A stretch of DNA of 64,000 nt, from positions 217,194,997 through 217,258,996 of the forward strand of contig NC_081406.1 in the NCBI RefSeq assembly GCF_030272615.1, given 5' to 3'. The notes under the pieces are model-generated. The model saw only the letters and a list, made by a program, of their open reading frames with translations, was not told the origin of the DNA and did not search any database. The DNA comes from Cryptomeria japonica. Lineage: Eukaryota > Streptophyta > Pinopsida > Cupressales > Cupressaceae. A program made the translations under genes and the position numbers. Positions 25,897 to 35,449 of this stretch are shown piece after piece; the first letter of the stretch is position 1, and every line of letters starts with the position of its first letter.

Positions 25897-27139
25897 TGTT
25901 AGAATCTCATATACCAATAATGAACCGGAGGAAAACTAAGAGGGAGGGTGAATCAATTTTCCATAATTTAAACTATTAATGCATATTATAAACCATTTAC
26001 TGAAGCACAATATAAACAACACCATGAAAGATAAATAATGAAAGCATGGAACACACAACACCAATATTTTTGACGTGGAAAACCCGGTAAAGGAAAAAAT
26101 CATGGTGGGAAGCCCTACCCACAATCAGATAATACTTCAATAGCATTATGCAAAATAATTAAAATGGTGATTGCAATTGCAATCAAGCCAACTCCCTAGA
26201 GCTCATTATACACCACAAAAATAAGTCTCACTGACTTACATAAATGTCAGACTACAATCCAGACAAAATGAACTGTTAAGATAACATCTCCTAATGCTTG
26301 ATACAATTCTGGTTAAACATAGATGCCTTCCCTGCAACTCTAAGTCCTTCACACCCTTCGCTAAATGATATATCTTTGTATGCACAATTACCTATCTCTA
26401 ATAATGTAGACATAACCATACCATTCCATACCATATCCAAATTACATGAATAAGACACCTATAAATACAGATCATCACTCTTGATAACAAGGTTGGCTAA
26501 ACCCTAAACCCATAAAGCATAATTACAAAAAATGATACTACATGACACCATTGAGCCAATATTATGATTTACATTACATAGTATGGACCTAATAAAAATT
26601 CCCAATCAATTATATCAACCAGAAATTCCGCTAAGACCAATATCAACGCATTTCACAAACCAATAGAAACCCTTAGTGTAATAACACAAAATAACCAACT
26701 GGATCCAAATAGGATCACCAAATCATCATGCCAGCCAATGTGAAGCCACCAAACAATTAGGACATGATCAAGAACACCTTCAACACATTAGGAACCATTT
26801 TAGTAATCTAGAACAAAATCACTTAACCATTTCATCGTATATCACCAACTGGTAAAGCCAACCAGTACCAAGAATATCAACCGGCAATCTAGAACAAAAG
26901 TGGTATCTTTTGGAGCACCAAATTATAAACCAACTAAATATGACAATCATATAACCATCTTGAATAACCATGAAAAACCAAAACCAACAGTTTGATCATA
27001 CTGGATCAAAATGAGGCCAAAACCAAGTCCAATTGGAACAGGAACCAACCAGGGTAGCAACAACCAACCGAGAAAGAACCATATCCAACTAGAGCATAGT
27101 GTTGACATCAATGACAACAAATAATCACTATTTCCAACA
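25897..27139 (-). repeat. 5' LTR of element C
   Basis: Lies between TGTTAGAATC and TTTCCAACA on the plus strand. The shared U5 motif is at about 26071-26108 (gacgtggaaaacccgg...catggtggg). Compared with the 3' LTR it differs at many positions and small indels. Confidence 0.9.
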
Positions 27140-27266
27140 AGTAATCCAATAGAAGTTACTTTCATAGGACCAAATGCATCCACGTACACTAGTTCCAAAG
27201 ACTTTGACTTCTTGTCGTGTTTACTCATTGGAAAAATGATCCATTTTCGTTTTCCATAGATAGAAT
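27140..27266 (-). pseudogene. Integrase remnant of copia element D, upstream half
   Basis: The minus strand reads a copia integrase start: an IYGKRKW phrase (the 'C.NC.YGKQKR' region), then SKSLELVYVDAFGPMKVTSIG, the first catalytic-aspartate region. The frame breaks at the LTR of element C and resumes at 13082. Its right edge is cut by the plus-strand gypsy LTR at 27267. Confidence 0.78.
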
Positions 27267-27970
27267 TGTAGTGTCGTAAATTTGACACCCTTTATTAGTG
27301 TGTCCAATTTCACACTCTCTTAGCACCTATTTTAGTATTTCCCTTTCCTCTCTACATTATAGGACCTTTATTGTAATTAATTAATATTTAATTCAATATT
27401 ATTGGTCTTATTCCACTTTATTAGATCATCACACTCTTATTTGGGCCCTTAATTATATGTGCGCCCTTTATCATTTTATACTTATTTATCCTTAAGCCTA
27501 TCCTTATTTCAAATCTAAAAGCATCATTCACATATTTATGCATCTTGGTTTGAGCCATCGAGATAAATTTGGCATTAGATTCACGATATCTTGCATCCTT
27601 AGAAATTTAGAAAAAAGTTATTGGACCAGAGCGATAGACATTTTGGTCCCATGGTTTTTTCTGAATTTTAAGAGGATGATTAGGTGGCCTTATCCTATTC
27701 AAATTTAGCTCTATGCAAAAATATATTAATTATCAGTCAGCCTAAAGGTGATTTCAAGTATGAAATCCCTATATAAAGCATCCTTCTCAACTCATTTTGA
27801 ATCTAAGACTCCAAGCATCATAAGTATTCAACCTAAAGCATTCAAGCATTCATTATCAAGCATTTGAGAGATATTTAAGGCTGCATATTCTTTATTCAAA
27901 CATGTGAAGCAAAATTTCATCATTCATATGCACCCTTTATATCTTGGCCTTGACAAGTGGATGAGAGTTA
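27267..27970 (+). repeat. LTR fragment of the G gypsy family, opposite orientation
   Basis: Starts TGTAGTGTCGTAAATTTGACACCC, closely matching the start of the G LTR that reads leftwards from 12871. A TATA-like ccctatataaagc lies at 27768-27780, and a 'ccatggttttttctgaatttt' block at about 27650 matches the G LTR in reverse. The sequence passes into LINE L1 near 27970-28000, so the LTR is truncated before its end and no PBS is seen. Confidence 0.65.
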
Positions 27971-28004
27971 AAGATGTACACCTTGGACTTGGAGGCGTTA
28001 TTTT

Positions 28005-29410
28005 TTAACTAGACATTAAATAATAGCCAGTTAATAGGGTCTTGAGTATTTTTTCCTCTTTAATTGAAGTAGTTGCAAGTAAAATGGTGCAACTGATAAA
28101 TAATGAATGAGTAGATGAAAGATTTGTACCTGGAATAGTGATGCCTTTCCATTTATTTTGACTATAAACAATACTGATTGATCTACTCAAATCTTTTGCA
28201 TGAATAGTGAATAAGAAGGGTGATAGGGGAACACCTTGCTTGGCACCTTGGGAATAATTAAAGGAACCAACTAGACTTCCATTCACAATAACTGATATTT
28301 TTTCTCTAGAAAGATAAGATTGAACTCACTTACACCATTTTGACAGGAAGCCAAATTTTGATAAAAACTTGCATTAGAAAATCCCAATTCACTCTTTCAT
28401 ATACCTTCTTCATTTCTAGTTTAGTAATGTAAATAAGGCTTTTATTAGATTAAACTCAATTAAAGATTTCATAAGAAATGATAGCCCCTTCTAGAGTTTC
28501 TTGTCCTTGAACAAAACCATCATGTTCCTTTGAGATGATTTTGGGCATAAGTGGGCATAGTCTCAAATATATTACTTTTGAAAAAAAAAATACACATATT
28601 GCATAGGAAGATTGATTTTTCCCTTTAGGAATGATTTCAATCTGAGTAACATTAAATTCCTTCAGCATAGTGCCAAACTTTTTGAATTTTTCAATGGCAA
28701 GGAGAAGATCAATACTGACGAATTCCCAATACTTTTCAATAAAAATTATTGTAAAATCATCTATGCCCAAGGCTCTTTTGGGAGGAAGTGAAAATACTAT
28801 ATAAGATCCCCTCCAATGAAAATGGTTTCAATAAATGAGTATTGTTCTCTATGGTGATTAACATGGGAATGACACTTCACAAATTTGATCTATACTCATT
28901 TGAGATAGGATCTTGATTCTAAGGTTTATTAAGAAGATTAGAAAATAACTTAATTTTTTGATCATGAATTTCCTACATTGAAGTAAGAGATTGACCGTAT
29001 TCATGATCCTTGACAGAAAAAATGGAATTTTATTACTTTTTTGATTTGGGTAGAGGCATGAAAAAAATTGGTGTTGGGGTCACCTTCTTTCGGCAACAAC
29101 TCTCTTGACTTTTGGTGCTTGTAAATTTCTTCTAGGTTATGACAATTTCCTTGTACTCCTCTTGAATATATTTCTATAGGACATAAAAATTTGAATCCAT
29201 CCCATTTGAGACAATGTTATTATTTACCTCAATAGGCTTGTTTTGCACCAAGTTCTTTTCATAAAAAATGTTTTTGAAGAATTAGATATTCTAGATTCTA
29301 ATTTGAGATTTTATCTATTGAGGTTTCTTACATAACTAAAATGTCCTAGAGCCCTAGACAAAAGGATCATTTGTCCACCATTCTCAAAGGAGAAGCGTGA
29401 ATTGAGGACT
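28005..29410 (-). pseudogene. LINE L1 reverse transcriptase and linker, broken
   Basis: On the minus strand the linker has EWWTNDPFV, then YKHQKSRELLPKEGDPNTNFFHAST (about 29130-29020), the conserved block before RT. RT follows with KALGIDDFTIIF (from about 28780), IEIIPKGKNQSS, a degraded ISLCN/VIYKI region, HDGFVQGQETLEGAI, and GSFNYSQGAKQGVPLSPFLF (about 28270-28210). The catalytic FADD is unreadable (LFISCTILL at about 28090-28120). Several stops and frame changes separate the blocks. These motifs and their order are typical of plant L1 ORF2. It ends before the thumb region. Confidence 0.85.
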
Positions 29411-29424
29411 TCTGTGTAAGATTA

Positions 29425-29713
29425 TGACAACAAGAAAAATGGAAAAAATAACATTGTGAAAAGAATCTTTCTCTTGTTTTGGAAAAACAGTTTTTTACTT
29501 TCAAAAGGAAATTTTCAATTTCTTTGAAGGAATAAATTAGGCTTTATTCTATGTTGAGAGATTGTTGTTATCTTCAAGAGGTTATAAATCTTTGTTCTCT
29601 TGAAGGCATTATTATTATGTTTTATAAGAGAAATACTATAGCAGTTGTAAAGCTTGCAGATGTAATCGTATTTCTTTAGCAATAAGATTACCAATACTTG
29701 CCTTGTGGATGTT
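29425..29713. other. Unassigned flank left of chromovirus H
   Basis: AT-rich sequence between the LINE linker and the H LTR. Together with 34381-34597 it forms about 500 bases that interrupt the LINE between EN and RT. No motif was recognised. It may be part of an older insertion that served as target for H. Confidence 0.3.
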
Positions 29714-30625
29714 TGATGCAGAAGCATCTGGTGGTGTATGGACAATCCTACATCACCCAAAAAACATTATTTTTTTGTTTAAGTTTTTTTTGATGTTTTT
29801 GTAGTTCTGGATACCCATTTCAACAAATAAGAGATTCCAACTCTCAGAATTGTCAAGCTACTTTTTCTTGCTGACCGCCCAAAATAATAGGTTTTTATTT
29901 GAAGGTAGATAGAGCCCAAAATTTATAGGAAGATTAAGGAAGGAAAAATAACCTCATTGGTGAAATAATCATTTCAAAAGAATTAACGGTTTGAAAGTTA
30001 TTAAATTTTATTTTTTTGAAAAATCGAGAAAAATCCTTCCAAGTCGGATTTGAGGCATTAAATGGTGTCAAATGGGCCAAAAATAGGTGGGAATCGATGG
30101 ATAATATTCTTGTTATATTCTACACTTAGAGAGATTTCCAATGCTTCAAATGGTTCATAAATCCGATTCCTAGATCAAAAGTTGTGGCTGCCGAAAGTTG
30201 GACAATTTTCAAAAAGTTCCAATTTTTGAATCTAGTTGTATTTTCAAACTTCTAGTTTTATGGTTTAGCATTTGTCCAACATTTGGTAATTTCTATATTG
30301 TAATTTTAGCTCTAAAATAGAATAAAGTCTATTTAGGACTCATATGTAGAAACTAGGAAGTTAGTTGTTGGAGTTGTTGTATGTGAGTTTTTGGGATGTG
30401 AGTTTTTTGAAGAGAGAGTTTGGGAGTTGTGTTTTGAATTGTAAGAGTTTTCCAGAAAACTCTGTAAGTTGTTGTATTGCAACTTGTGAGGCTTATTCCT
30501 CTAGTTTGTATTTTCATGTTATCATATTTGTAAGTCACATGTTTGCAGATAATAATAAGAAATTTTTTTGAGTCTTTTATTGCAATTTACTCTATTTTTT
30601 TGTTTCTTGGGTTGTTCCCTCATCA
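29714..30625 (+). repeat. 5' LTR of chromovirus H
   Basis: From TGATGCAGAAGC to TTCCCTCATCA. It aligns throughout with the 3' LTR, with scattered substitutions and small indels. Confidence 0.92.
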
Positions 30626-30627
30626 AG

Positions 30628-30642
30628 TGGTATCAAAGCAGG
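30628..30642 (+). other. Primer-binding site of chromovirus H
   Basis: TGGTATCAAAGCAGG lies two bases after the LTR; initiator tRNA-Met type, usual for plant chromoviruses. Confidence 0.9.
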
Positions 30643-30716
30643 TTGTTCCTGAGTTACAAATCATTGAATTTCAGGTAGTTCCTACCAAAATTTGTGATTG
30701 TGGGTTCGTGTTCAAG

Positions 30717-32452
30717 ATGCCTCCAAAAGTGATGCATGTTGGCAGAAATGCTAGTGCCAGAAATGCTAGTAGAAGGAATCCTTTGGAAAATGAGGGTTTG
30801 AGAGCCCTCCAAAGACACATTGATGCACTGCAAGAAGAGATGAGAAGAGGGTTTAATTAGAGGAGAGGAGAAAGTGATGATGGAGGAGAGGTTGAAGATT
30901 CATCCTCAAGTGAATCAGAATAAGCAATAGATCAAGATCAAGGTCAGTTGTTGAGGGGCATTTCTTAGATTGGAAAGAGACCCAAAATTGAAGTCTCTAA
31001 TTATTCTAGGAATTTGAACCCAAGAGAGCCAATTGATTGGATTGATGGGCTGGAGGAATATTTCAAGTATGAGGAGAAAGAGGACCCAGATCGGGTTAAG
31101 TTTGGAAAGATGAAACTGAAAGGTCATCCAAATATTTGATGGAAAGAGGTACAACTAGATATAAATTAGAGAGGAAAGGGAAAGATCACTAGATGGGATC
31201 GCATGGTTGATAAACTAAAGAAACAATTCATTCCCATGGACTATGAGATAGATTTGCTGAATAAATTACAAGGGTTGAAACAAGGTAACAAATTTGTGAA
31301 GGAGTACACAAAATAATTCTACCAAATAATTATCAAAATAGGTCATGCAAAGGCCAACAAGGAGAAGGTCGCCCATTATCTGAATGGGTTAAGGTTGAGT
31401 ATTCAAGAGGAGATAAGTCTGGTCAGAATGGCCAGTATTGAAGAAGCATATAAATTTACTTTGAAGGATGAGAAAAAGCTAAATAAGAGGTTTGAAGGCA
31501 AGCAAAAAGGGAAAGCCCAACGAAGCAAAAAATTTTTTGGACGCCAAAATGAAGATCAGAAGAAAAATGATGAAGCAAGTACCAACTGAAATCCAAAGGG
31601 CGATAATTTGTATTGCTCTCATGATTAAAATAATGAAAAACAACATGGAAGAAGAAGAGGAAGACCTAGAAAAGGATCTAAGAGAGGAGGTTTCAGAGGA
31701 GCATGTTTCTAGTAAGGAGAAGAAGGGCATAGAGCCTTTGACTGTCCTCAACATCATGGAAGGACAGACAAAAGAAATGATGGCCATGCGCAAGTTGCAC
31801 ATGTAGACCAAGAAGATCGGTCTGGACATTCTAATGATGCTAAAAGAGGAGAAGCCCTAGTTATCAAGAGAGACCTAATGAAGGAGGATAAAGACCTAGA
31901 TCAAAGGTAGAGTTTGTTTCACACTAGATGCAAATGTGAAAATAAGTGTTACAATGTGATTATTGACAGTGGGAGCATTGGCCATCTGATGTCTAAAGAG
32001 ATGGTTAGAAAGTTGAAGCTAAAGAGAGAAAGACATGCACATTCGTATCAGATATCCTAGTTGCAAAATGACCACAAAGTTTTGGTTAATGAGCAGTGTT
32101 TGGTAAAATTCAAGATTGGTAGTTACCATGATGAAGTACTATGTTACATCATACCCATGGATGCATGTCACATGCTATTAGGGAGACCATGGCAATTCAA
32201 TAGGAGTGTTGTACATGATGGTCATGCTAATACCTACACCCTAAAAAAGGATGGGGTTTGTCATAAGTTGAAACCCCTTAAGGATGTGGAAGAAAAGATT
32301 GGTAGTAGTGCTAGAATGTGTTTTGTTGGTGGAAAAGAATTTTTGGAAGATAAAAAACATGAATTTGTGTGTTTTGCTTCAATTCCTACATTTGGTAGAG
32401 AAGATAGTGAAGAAATGCCTGTAAAAGTTTTAGGTTTGTTGAAAGAGTTTTA
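30717..32452 (+). pseudogene. Gag-protease of chromovirus H, many stops, one frame
   Basis: The first ATG (30717) follows the PBS by about 75 bases. A basic, coiled-coil-like start (LRALQRHIDALQEEMRR) leads to the gag core: PIDWIDGLEEYFKYE, KMKLKGH, W...KLKKQFIP, LLNKLQGLKQG, VKEYT and VAHYLNGLR (about 31010-31400). A zinc knuckle is recognisable as C...GEEGHRAFDCP near 31715-31750, its first part damaged by two adjacent stops. The aspartic protease follows at about 31950-32200 with IDSGS (usually D-S/T-G) and MLLGRPWQF. The frame is constant from 30717 to 32452 but crosses over a dozen stop codons, most of them TAG. Plant chromoviruses normally continue into RT after 'MPKGLP'; here they do not. 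Confidence 0.9.
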
Positions 32453-33452
32453 GAACATTGTCTCCAATAATATGCCTAAGGGTTTACCATGTGGAAGGCT
32501 TTAGAGAGTTGCAGATGTCTTTAGTAGGAGGCAAACTTTGTTGACAGAGATGCAACTTGAGATGGTTGGGTTCAATGAGCTCAAAAGATTGTATCCTAAG
32601 GATCCTGATTTTGTAGAGGCTTGGAAAGCTTGTAAGAATTTTGCTAGTCTAGATAAGACAAGATGGTTGGATTTTATAATCGAGGATGGCATGTTGTTCA
32701 AGGGAAGCCACTTGTGTATTCCCGGGGGTCCCATGAGAGATAATTTGATCAAGGATAAGCAAAGTGGAGGGATGGCAGAATATTCTAGTCAAGAGACGAC
32801 CATTGCCATTATTAGTGACCATTATTATTAGCCTCAATTATCACAAGATGTGAAGAAATTTGTGCAGGGTTGTAGAGTGTGTCAGATGGTAGAAGGACTA
32901 TACTAGAATACCAAGCTATATTAGCCATTAATTATACCAGAGAGGCCATGGGAGGTGAAGAAGCACATCAATGAGATGAATTTGCAATATAAGGTGAAGG
33001 AAGATTAGAAAAGGAGGTATAAGGAGTTTCAGGTTGGAGATGAGGTGATGCTTCATTTGAAGAAGGAAAGGTTCCCATTGGGGATCTACAATAAGTTAAA
33101 GGTGAAGCAATTTGGTCCCTACAAGATCTTCAAGATACATGAATCTGGAAACACATATGAGGTAGAGTTTCCAGAAGGAATTAACATTTTCCTTGTGTTC
33201 AACATTTTAGAGTTAACAAAATATCGTGAAAGTCGCATAGAGGAGGAGACAACAATAGAACAATACAAAATTCTTGCACCTACTTCAGAGGAGGAGATAG
33301 AAGCAATTCTGGATAGTCGTGTGAAAACTACCAGGAACAGGCAATATGAGGAGTATCTAGTGAAATGGAGGGGAAGACCTGTTGAAGATTCTTCATGCTT
33401 ATCCAAGGTAGAGGTGGACCATTTGGGTTTTCCTCAACCAACTGAGATGTGA
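32453..33452 (+). pseudogene. Deleted pol of chromovirus H: integrase ends and chromodomain
   Basis: After NNMPKGLPCGR (just before the normal RT start) the frame jumps to RVADVFSRRQTLL, the segment that follows RNase H in intact elements. RT and RNase H are thus deleted at about 32490-32500. The HHCC zinc-binding part of integrase follows (about 32820-32890, VQGCRVCQ). At IPERPWEV (about 32955) a second jump leads to INEMNLQYKVKED, skipping the DDE catalytic core. The GPY/F module (FGPYKIFKI, about 33110-33140) and a C-terminal chromodomain (EAILDSRVKT...YEEYLVKWRGRPVEDSS, about 33300-33400) close the protein at TEM*, 33452. The whole is in the same frame as gag. Confidence 0.9.
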
Positions 33453-33483
33453 CAGGGTCATTTCTCAATCTACCTCGGGTGTC

Positions 33484-34380
33484 TGATGCAGGAGCATTCG
33501 GTGGTGTATAGGCAATCCTACATCACCCAAAAATATTTCTTTTTTTGTTTTAGTTTTCTTTAATGGTTTTGCAGTTATGAATACCCATTTGGACAAATAA
33601 GAGATTTCAACTCTCAGAATTGTCAAGTTGCTTTTTCTTGCCGACTACCCAAAATAGAAGGGTTTTATTTGAAGGTAGATAGAGCCCAAATTTAAAGGAA
33701 GATTAAGGAAGGAAAAATAAATTCATTGGCAAAATAATCATGTCAAAAGCATTAACGGTTTGAAAGTTATGAAAGTTTTAATTTTTTGAAAAATTGAGAA
33801 AAATCCTTCCAAGTCATATTTGAGGCATAAAATGGTGTTGAACGGAATCAAAAATAGCAAGAATCGATGGAGTGAAATCTTAGCGTATTCTACACTCAGA
33901 GAGCTTTCCAATGCTTCAAACGATTCATAATTCCAATTCTTGGATCAAAAGTTATGGTTGTCGAAAGTTGGACAATTTTTGAAAAGTTCCAATTTTCGAA
34001 TCTGGTTGTATTTTCAAACTTCCAATTTCATGTTTTGGCATTTGTCTGCCATTTAATAATTTCTATATTGTAATTTCAGCAATAAAATAGAAGAAAGTCT
34101 ATTTAAGACTCATATGTAGAAATTGGGAAGTTAGTTGTTGGAGTTGTTGTATTTGAGTTTTTTGAAGAGAGAGTTTGAGAGTTTTGTTTTGAATTGTAAG
34201 GGTTTTCCAGAAAACTGTGTAAGCTGTTGTATTGTAGCTTGTGAGGTTTATTCCTCTAGTTTGTATTTGCATGTTATCATATTTTTAATTCGCATGTTTG
34301 CGGATAATAATAAGAAAATCTTTTGAGTCTTTTATTGCAATTTACTGTATTTTTCTGTTTCTCGGGTTATTCCCGCATCA
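33484..34380 (+). repeat. 3' LTR of chromovirus H
   Basis: TGATGCAGGAGC to TTCCCGCATCA, preserving the 6-bp terminal inverted repeat TGATGC/GCATCA, followed by the ATGTT duplication. I did not find a strong purine run just before it. Confidence 0.92.
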
Positions 34381-34431
34381 ATGTTTCCTTGGCATATTGT
34401 CAGAGTTTTACCACGTAAATATGTACATTAT

Positions 34432-34557
34432 CATTTGTTCTACTATTCTTCTTTATTTTTCACTACTTATTAGCATTTGTTCTGCTATTCTTCTTTATTT
34501 TTCACTACTTATTATCATTTGTTCTGCTATTCTTCTTTATTTTTCACTACTTCTTTG
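34432..34557. repeat. 42-bp tandem repeat, three copies
   Basis: Units start at 34432, 34474 and 34516 (catttgttct[a/g]ctattcttctt...) and are nearly identical. They lie between the right TSD of H and the endonuclease region of LINE L1. No coding role is seen. Confidence 0.93.
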
Positions 34558-34592
34558 CATCTAATTTATGCTGTAATTTGATTGTTTCTGGA

Positions 34593-35430
34593 TTAATACT
34601 TCCACATTGATAACATTCTGAACCACATAGTTACAAATTTAAAGGAATATTTGACCCTTTTGAGTTTCCCTTTGAGTGACCTAGTAGAAGATACGAGAAA
34701 CCTGTCGAGTTTCTCAACAATTTGAAAGAGGCCTTTCTTTTTATTTGTCCAATTATATTTTCTATTCTTACGGAGCATATCAATGAGGACGTTATCCTGA
34801 ATGAAAGAGGAAAAAGAAACAATAACTTTGGGGAAAGGAGCAATACCTCCCATCTTTTCTTCGTAAGAGGCTATTGCATTGAAATCTCCATCTATCATGA
34901 CTAGTTCCTCTGATAGCTAATCAAGGTATTCTAATAGATTGTCCCATAGGTTCTTTTTGTCAACCGTGGAGAAGGGACCATCAATATTGAATAACCACGA
35001 GTATACGTTAAAGTGCAAAACTTTCACTAGCATCCAATTTGCATTTTGAATGATTTCTTCTACTGTGCCTTATTAGATGAAGAACCTTCTAGATTATCCA
35101 GCTGATTTAGCATTCCATAGCACAGCAAGACCTCCAGACGCTCCTCTAGCTTGAGCATTGAATAGTTTTCACTAATTCCATTGTTTAAAGGATGCATAGA
35201 TATCTTAAGATAGCTTTGTTTCTTGCAAAAGAACTAGATCTATCCCACGAGCATCAAGTTGATGCTTGATAAGGGTGCATCTATTAAGAACGCTGATTTC
35301 TTAAGATAGCTTTGTTTCTTGCAAAAGAACTAGATCTATCCCACGAGCATCAAGTTGATGCTTGATAAGGGTGCATCTATTAAGAACATTGATTCCCCTA
35401 ACATTCCAAGATATGAATTTCATTACTTTT
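34593..35430 (-). pseudogene. LINE L1 endonuclease domain, broken
   Basis: The minus strand reads an AP-endonuclease-type domain of a plant L1. VLNRCTLIKHQLDARGIDLV and LLQETKLS give the catalytic Gln-Glu region at about 35240-35300. GDFNAIASYEEKMGG follows at about 34830-34890. TWTNKR-like YNWTNKKKG and EKLDRFLVSS lie at 34700-34760, and FKFVTMWFRM near 34610. The SDH motif is not readable. A 96-bp tandem duplication (35204-35395) duplicates part of the N-terminal half and breaks the domain. Confidence 0.85.
35204..35395. repeat. 96-bp tandem duplication within the LINE endonuclease
   Basis: Two copies, 35204-35299 and 35300-35395, beginning cttaagatagctttgtt. They differ at only about three positions at the end, so the duplication happened much later than the decay of the LINE. 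Confidence 0.93.
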
Positions 35431-35449
35431 GAGAAGAGCATCATGTTCC

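Larger units (their letters stand above)
13083..27139 (-). mobile_element. Copia element C, complete but decayed, split by element F
   Basis: A full-length minus-strand copia element with both LTRs, PBS, polyprotein remnant and PPT. Its 3' UTR was disrupted by the related element F (14547-21572). Without F it is about 7.0 kb. It inserted into the integrase of copia element D. The 5-bp flanks (13078-13082 tctct, 27140-27144 agtaa) do not match, so the TSD is lost or was altered. Its LTRs are visibly more diverged than those of F, consistent with C being older. Confidence 0.9.
29714..34380 (+). mobile_element. Chromovirus H (Ty3/gypsy), internally deleted, full-length ends
   Basis: A 4.67-kb insertion with LTRs of about 900 bp that start TGATGC and end GCATCA (CTCATCA in the 5' copy), an initiator-tRNA PBS, and a perfect TSD ATGTT (29709-29713 and 34381-34385). 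The interior of 2.86 kb holds gag, protease, a partial integrase and a chromodomain. All of RT-RNase H and the catalytic core of integrase are absent, so it can only be non-autonomous. The remaining domains share one reading frame. Confidence 0.93.

Noticed and set aside
12872-27266. Inverted TGTAGTGTC ends as terminal inverted repeats of a DNA transposon
   Set aside because: Each end continues outward into an LTR with TATA box (one with PBS), and the enclosed DNA is ordinary copia sequence without transposase. Two opposed LTRs fit better.
34432-34557. Three 42-bp repeats as a CRISPR-like array
   Set aside because: The units are directly adjacent without unique spacers, and the context is a plant retroelement.
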